From the NCBI GenBank assembly GCA_021372785.1, contig JAJFTT010000010.1, positions 1 through 35,999 on the forward strand: a stretch of 35,999 bases of DNA. The letters run 5' to 3'. Under the pieces are notes generated by a model that was not told where the DNA came from, did no database searches, and worked only from the letters and a program-made list of their open reading frames with translations. Each line of letters begins with the position of its first letter. The stretch's first letter is position 1. Shown here piece by piece: positions 33,827-35,999 of this stretch. This DNA comes from Negativicutes bacterium (GTDB lineage Bacteria; Bacillota; JAAYKD01). The position numbers and the translations under genes are program-made.

Positions 33827-35810
33827 GATGAAAAAAGTCCGCCTCGTCGCTCACCAGACCTGGCAAAAAAAGCTGATTACTTCCTTGCAGGAGTGGGGAT
33901 CTGTCCAATTAGTGGATGTCAAGCAGCAGCTGAAAGACAGTGAATTCGCTGTGGAAATCGATTCCGGCGATCTCGATCTCGATCTCAGCGCCGCTGCCGA
34001 AGCGCAGGCAAGAATCAAATCGGCGTTGGAATATCTCAAACGGTTCAACAAAAAATCCGAAGGTCTGATCGTCAGCTTTATGAATCTGAAAAAGCAGATC
34101 AGCAAGACAGAGATGGCTGATATTATTCAGAATTACGACGGTTTGGCAGTCGCTGACCGCTTCAGTCAGTATGAAAAACGTCTGGCTGAAATCGCCAACC
34201 AATTGAGCCGCTTGGCGGCTGAACGCAGTCAGCTGACGCCCTGGCAAAAACTTGATCTGGCTCCGGCTCAGCTGAATCAACTGCAGGAAACCGAAGCAGT
34301 GCTGGGCAGTATTCAAAATGCGCAGTATCAGGCTCTGCTCAGCAAATTATCGGCAGCGACCCAGCAGCAGGTACATGTTGAGCTGATTGAGCAAAATAAC
34401 AAAGATTGTCTGATGGTAGTGCTGGCAATTCGCCAGGATGAACGAGTGAAACAGGCACTGCGTGAAACGAATTTTTCAGCGGTCGTACTGCCGCGGCCTG
34501 AAAAAACACCAAGTGATGCTCTCATTGAAATCGAAAACGAAATACAGTTGCTGCAAAAAGAGCGCGAGGAAATCGTGGCGACCAGTACCGCAATGCTGGC
34601 GGACCAGCTCAAACTGGAAGCGTTAAGCGATTATTACGGACAGAGAGTACAGAAATATCAGGTGAAAAAGCTGATCGTTTCCACCGAGACCGTTATTTTA
34701 CTGGAAGGATGGCTGGAAGAAAAACAACGCGACGCCTTCCTGCAGAAGATGCAGGAGCACTTTCCTGAGGTGGTCGTTTTGATCACCGAACCGGAAGAAA
34801 GCGACAACCCGCCGATCGTTCTCAAGAATAACGCTGCCGCCACACCTTTCGAGTTCGTCATGAATATGTATGGCTGGCCAAATTATCGCGAGCAGGATCC
34901 CACCCCGGTGTTGGCGCCCTTCTTCGCCTTGTTTTTTGCCATTGCTTTGGGCGATGCCGGCTATGGTTTGTTATTATTGATTTTAGGCTTCTATTTCATG
35001 AAAAAATACGATCTCGATGCCGGCGGCAAGAAATTTTTCCGCTTATTTATGACTTGCGGCGCCTTAACCATGGTTGTTGGTTTGTGTCTGAACGGCTTTT
35101 TCGGTAATTTATTGGATTTGCTGCCGTCACTTGCCTTCCTGCGCCGTATCAAAGATGCAGTCGTACTGATCGATCCCATGTCCAATCCCATCGGCATGAT
35201 GATTCTCTGCGTTGCTTTGGGTGTTGTGCAGGTCTGGACCGGTTATCTGATGAAATCAATCGGCGCCTGGCGCCGGGGCGATAAAATTGGCGCCCTGCTC
35301 GATGGCGGCCCCTGGATGCTCTGGATCGCTGCTTTAACCTTCTTTATTCTCACCGCTACCGTGCCTGCCTTCAGCGGCCTGGCTGCCGTTGGCAAATACG
35401 CAGCCATCGCCGGCGCTTTGGGCATTGTGCTGACCCAGGGCCGCGGTTCCAGCAATATTTTTGCCAAACTGGGCGGCGGTTTATACGCGCTCTATAATAC
35501 CATCGGGCCGTTGAGCGATACCTTATCCTATACCCGCTTGCTGGCTTTGGGCTTATCGGGCGGCGTCATTGCCATGGTGGTCAATACTTTTGCTGTCATG
35601 CTGAAAGACATCCCCTTTGTTGGCTGGCTGCTGATGCTGGCCCTTTTAGTGGGCGGTCACCTCTTCAATATCGTACTTTCCCTGCTTGGTTGTTTCGTCC
35701 ATTCTGCCCGTTTACAGTATGTGGAATTCTTTACCAAGTTCTTCGAAGGCGGCGGAACCCCGTTCCGACCTTTCAGACGGGAAACCAAATATACCGTCAT
35801 CAAAGAGTAA
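33813..35810 (+). CDS. ntpI: V-type ATP synthase subunit I
   Basis: This 665-residue subunit is the membrane stator of the V-type ATPase; it forms the ion half-channels beside the K ring. The N-terminal half is cytoplasmic with long coiled-coil helices (MKKVRLVAHQTWQKKLITSL; later EIENEIQLLQKEREEIV). The C-terminal half, from about residue 350, has seven or eight membrane segments, starting at YREQDPTPVLAPFFALFFAIALGDAGYG, a family hallmark, and including PLSDTLSYTRLLALGLSGG. I choose TTG 33813 because MAIAEMKKV matches the usual N-terminus and GGTGA lies 7 bases upstream; ATG 33828 is possible. Whether the enzyme moves Na+ or H+ cannot be read from this subunit alone. Confidence 0.94.
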   Translation: MAIAEMKKVRLVAHQTWQKKLITSLQEWGSVQLVDVKQQLKDSEFAVEIDSGDLDLDLSAAAEAQARIKSALEYLKRFNKKSEGLIVSFMNLKKQISKTEMADIIQNYDGLAVADRFSQYEKRLAEIANQLSRLAAERSQLTPWQKLDLAPAQLNQLQETEAVLGSIQNAQYQALLSKLSAATQQQVHVELIEQNNKDCLMVVLAIRQDERVKQALRETNFSAVVLPRPEKTPSDALIEIENEIQLLQKEREEIVATSTAMLADQLKLEALSDYYGQRVQKYQVKKLIVSTETVILLEGWLEEKQRDAFLQKMQEHFPEVVVLITEPEESDNPPIVLKNNAAATPFEFVMNMYGWPNYREQDPTPVLAPFFALFFAIALGDAGYGLLLLILGFYFMKKYDLDAGGKKFFRLFMTCGALTMVVGLCLNGFFGNLLDLLPSLAFLRRIKDAVVLIDPMSNPIGMMILCVALGVVQVWTGYLMKSIGAWRRGDKIGALLDGGPWMLWIAALTFFILTATVPAFSGLAAVGKYAAIAGALGIVLTQGRGSSNIFAKLGGGLYALYNTIGPLSDTLSYTRLLALGLSGGVIAMVVNTFAVMLKDIPFVGWLLMLALLVGGHLFNIVLSLLGCFVHSARLQYVEFFTKFFEGGGTPFRPFRRETKYTVIKE

Positions 35811-35882
35811 GTTTTTACAGCGAAAATAGCTGTTGATACTTAGGAGTCTAAAACAAAAAAAATACGTTTGGAGGAATTTTTC

Positions 35883-35999
35883 ATGACAATTGTATCATGG
35901 TTTGGTGTCAACGCCGGTTGGTGTCTCGCAGTTTTTGGTGCCGCTATGGCCGTTTTAGTCGCAGGCATTGGTTCCAGTATTGGTGTTGGTCTTTCCGGA
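35883..35999 (+). CDS. ntpK: V-type ATP synthase subunit K, partial at the window end
   Basis: The first 39 residues of the membrane ring proteolipid: FGVNAGWCLAVFGAAMAVLV followed by AGIGSSIGVGLSG, with a glycine-rich first membrane helix as in subunit K/c. GGAGG (35870-35874) lies 8 bases before the ATG. The gene runs past the end of the window, so the second helix and its ion-binding glutamate are not visible. The 72-base spacer after subunit I is longer than the other gaps in the operon. Confidence 0.85.
   Translation, partial: MTIVSWFGVNAGWCLAVFGAAMAVLVAGIGSSIGVGLSG

Overview
The window looks like a chromosome segment of an anaerobic Bacillota, Clostridia-like in gene content. The signs are a single-chain pyruvate:ferredoxin oxidoreductase, a flavodiiron protein, a glycine C-acetyltransferase, a V-type ATPase operon, and a dcw cluster with mraZ, rsmH and ftsL. 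Strong AGGAGG-type ribosome binding sites and GTG/TTG starts also fit. I could not assign a genus. Most genes are moderately GC-rich; the AbiE region and the leader before the V-ATPase genes are clearly more AT-rich.

Layout. (1) 1-5.8 kb: kbl on the minus strand, divergent from a plus-strand run of a B12-binding radical SAM protein, a flavodiiron protein and a HypE/PurM-like AIR synthase. (2) 5.8-8.0 kb: an AT-rich insert on the minus strand with a type IV AbiE toxin-antitoxin pair. The antitoxin gene is intact; the toxin gene is frameshifted by a perfect 8-bp tandem duplication. (3) 8.1-21.0 kb: the division and cell-wall (dcw) cluster: three MraZ boxes, mraZ-rsmH-ftsL, a terminator and a 270-bp gap, then murF-mraY-murD-ftsW-murG-murC-ddl-ftsQ-ftsZ and a 42-bp palindromic terminator. 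The usual ftsI/PBP2, murE, murB and ftsA are absent. (4) 21.1-25.1 kb: an iron-sulfur flavoprotein-like reductase, an uncertain small ORF region, a GNAT acetyltransferase, then an ECF sigma / anti-sigma pair behind a consensus promoter and a long structured leader. (5) 25.1-31.7 kb: an rRNA 2'-O-methyltransferase, pyruvate:ferredoxin oxidoreductase, a decayed ISL3-type transposase fragment and a MATE exporter. (6) 31.7-33.1 kb: a non-coding mosaic array with eleven copies of a 20-bp palindrome and a 38-bp tandem repeat. (7) 33.2-36.0 kb: a consensus promoter, a riboswitch-like leader with a terminator, and the start of a V-type ATPase operon (subunits H/G-like, I and K; K runs off the window).

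How the genes work together. The dcw cluster supplies the later cytoplasmic and lipid-linked steps of peptidoglycan synthesis (MurF, MraY, MurD, MurG, MurC, Ddl) and the divisome proteins FtsL, FtsW, FtsQ and FtsZ, probably under MraZ control at its front. The ECF sigma and its zinc-binding membrane anti-sigma form a cell-envelope stress module. PFOR and the flavodiiron protein fit an oxygen-sensitive fermentative metabolism, and the V-ATPase fits ion-gradient energetics.

The most interesting items are the palindrome array at 31797-33097, the riboswitch-like leader before the V-ATPase genes (a Na+ riboswitch is a testable guess), the attenuator-like leader before the ECF sigma gene, and the potentially reversible 8-bp duplication that breaks the AbiEii toxin.
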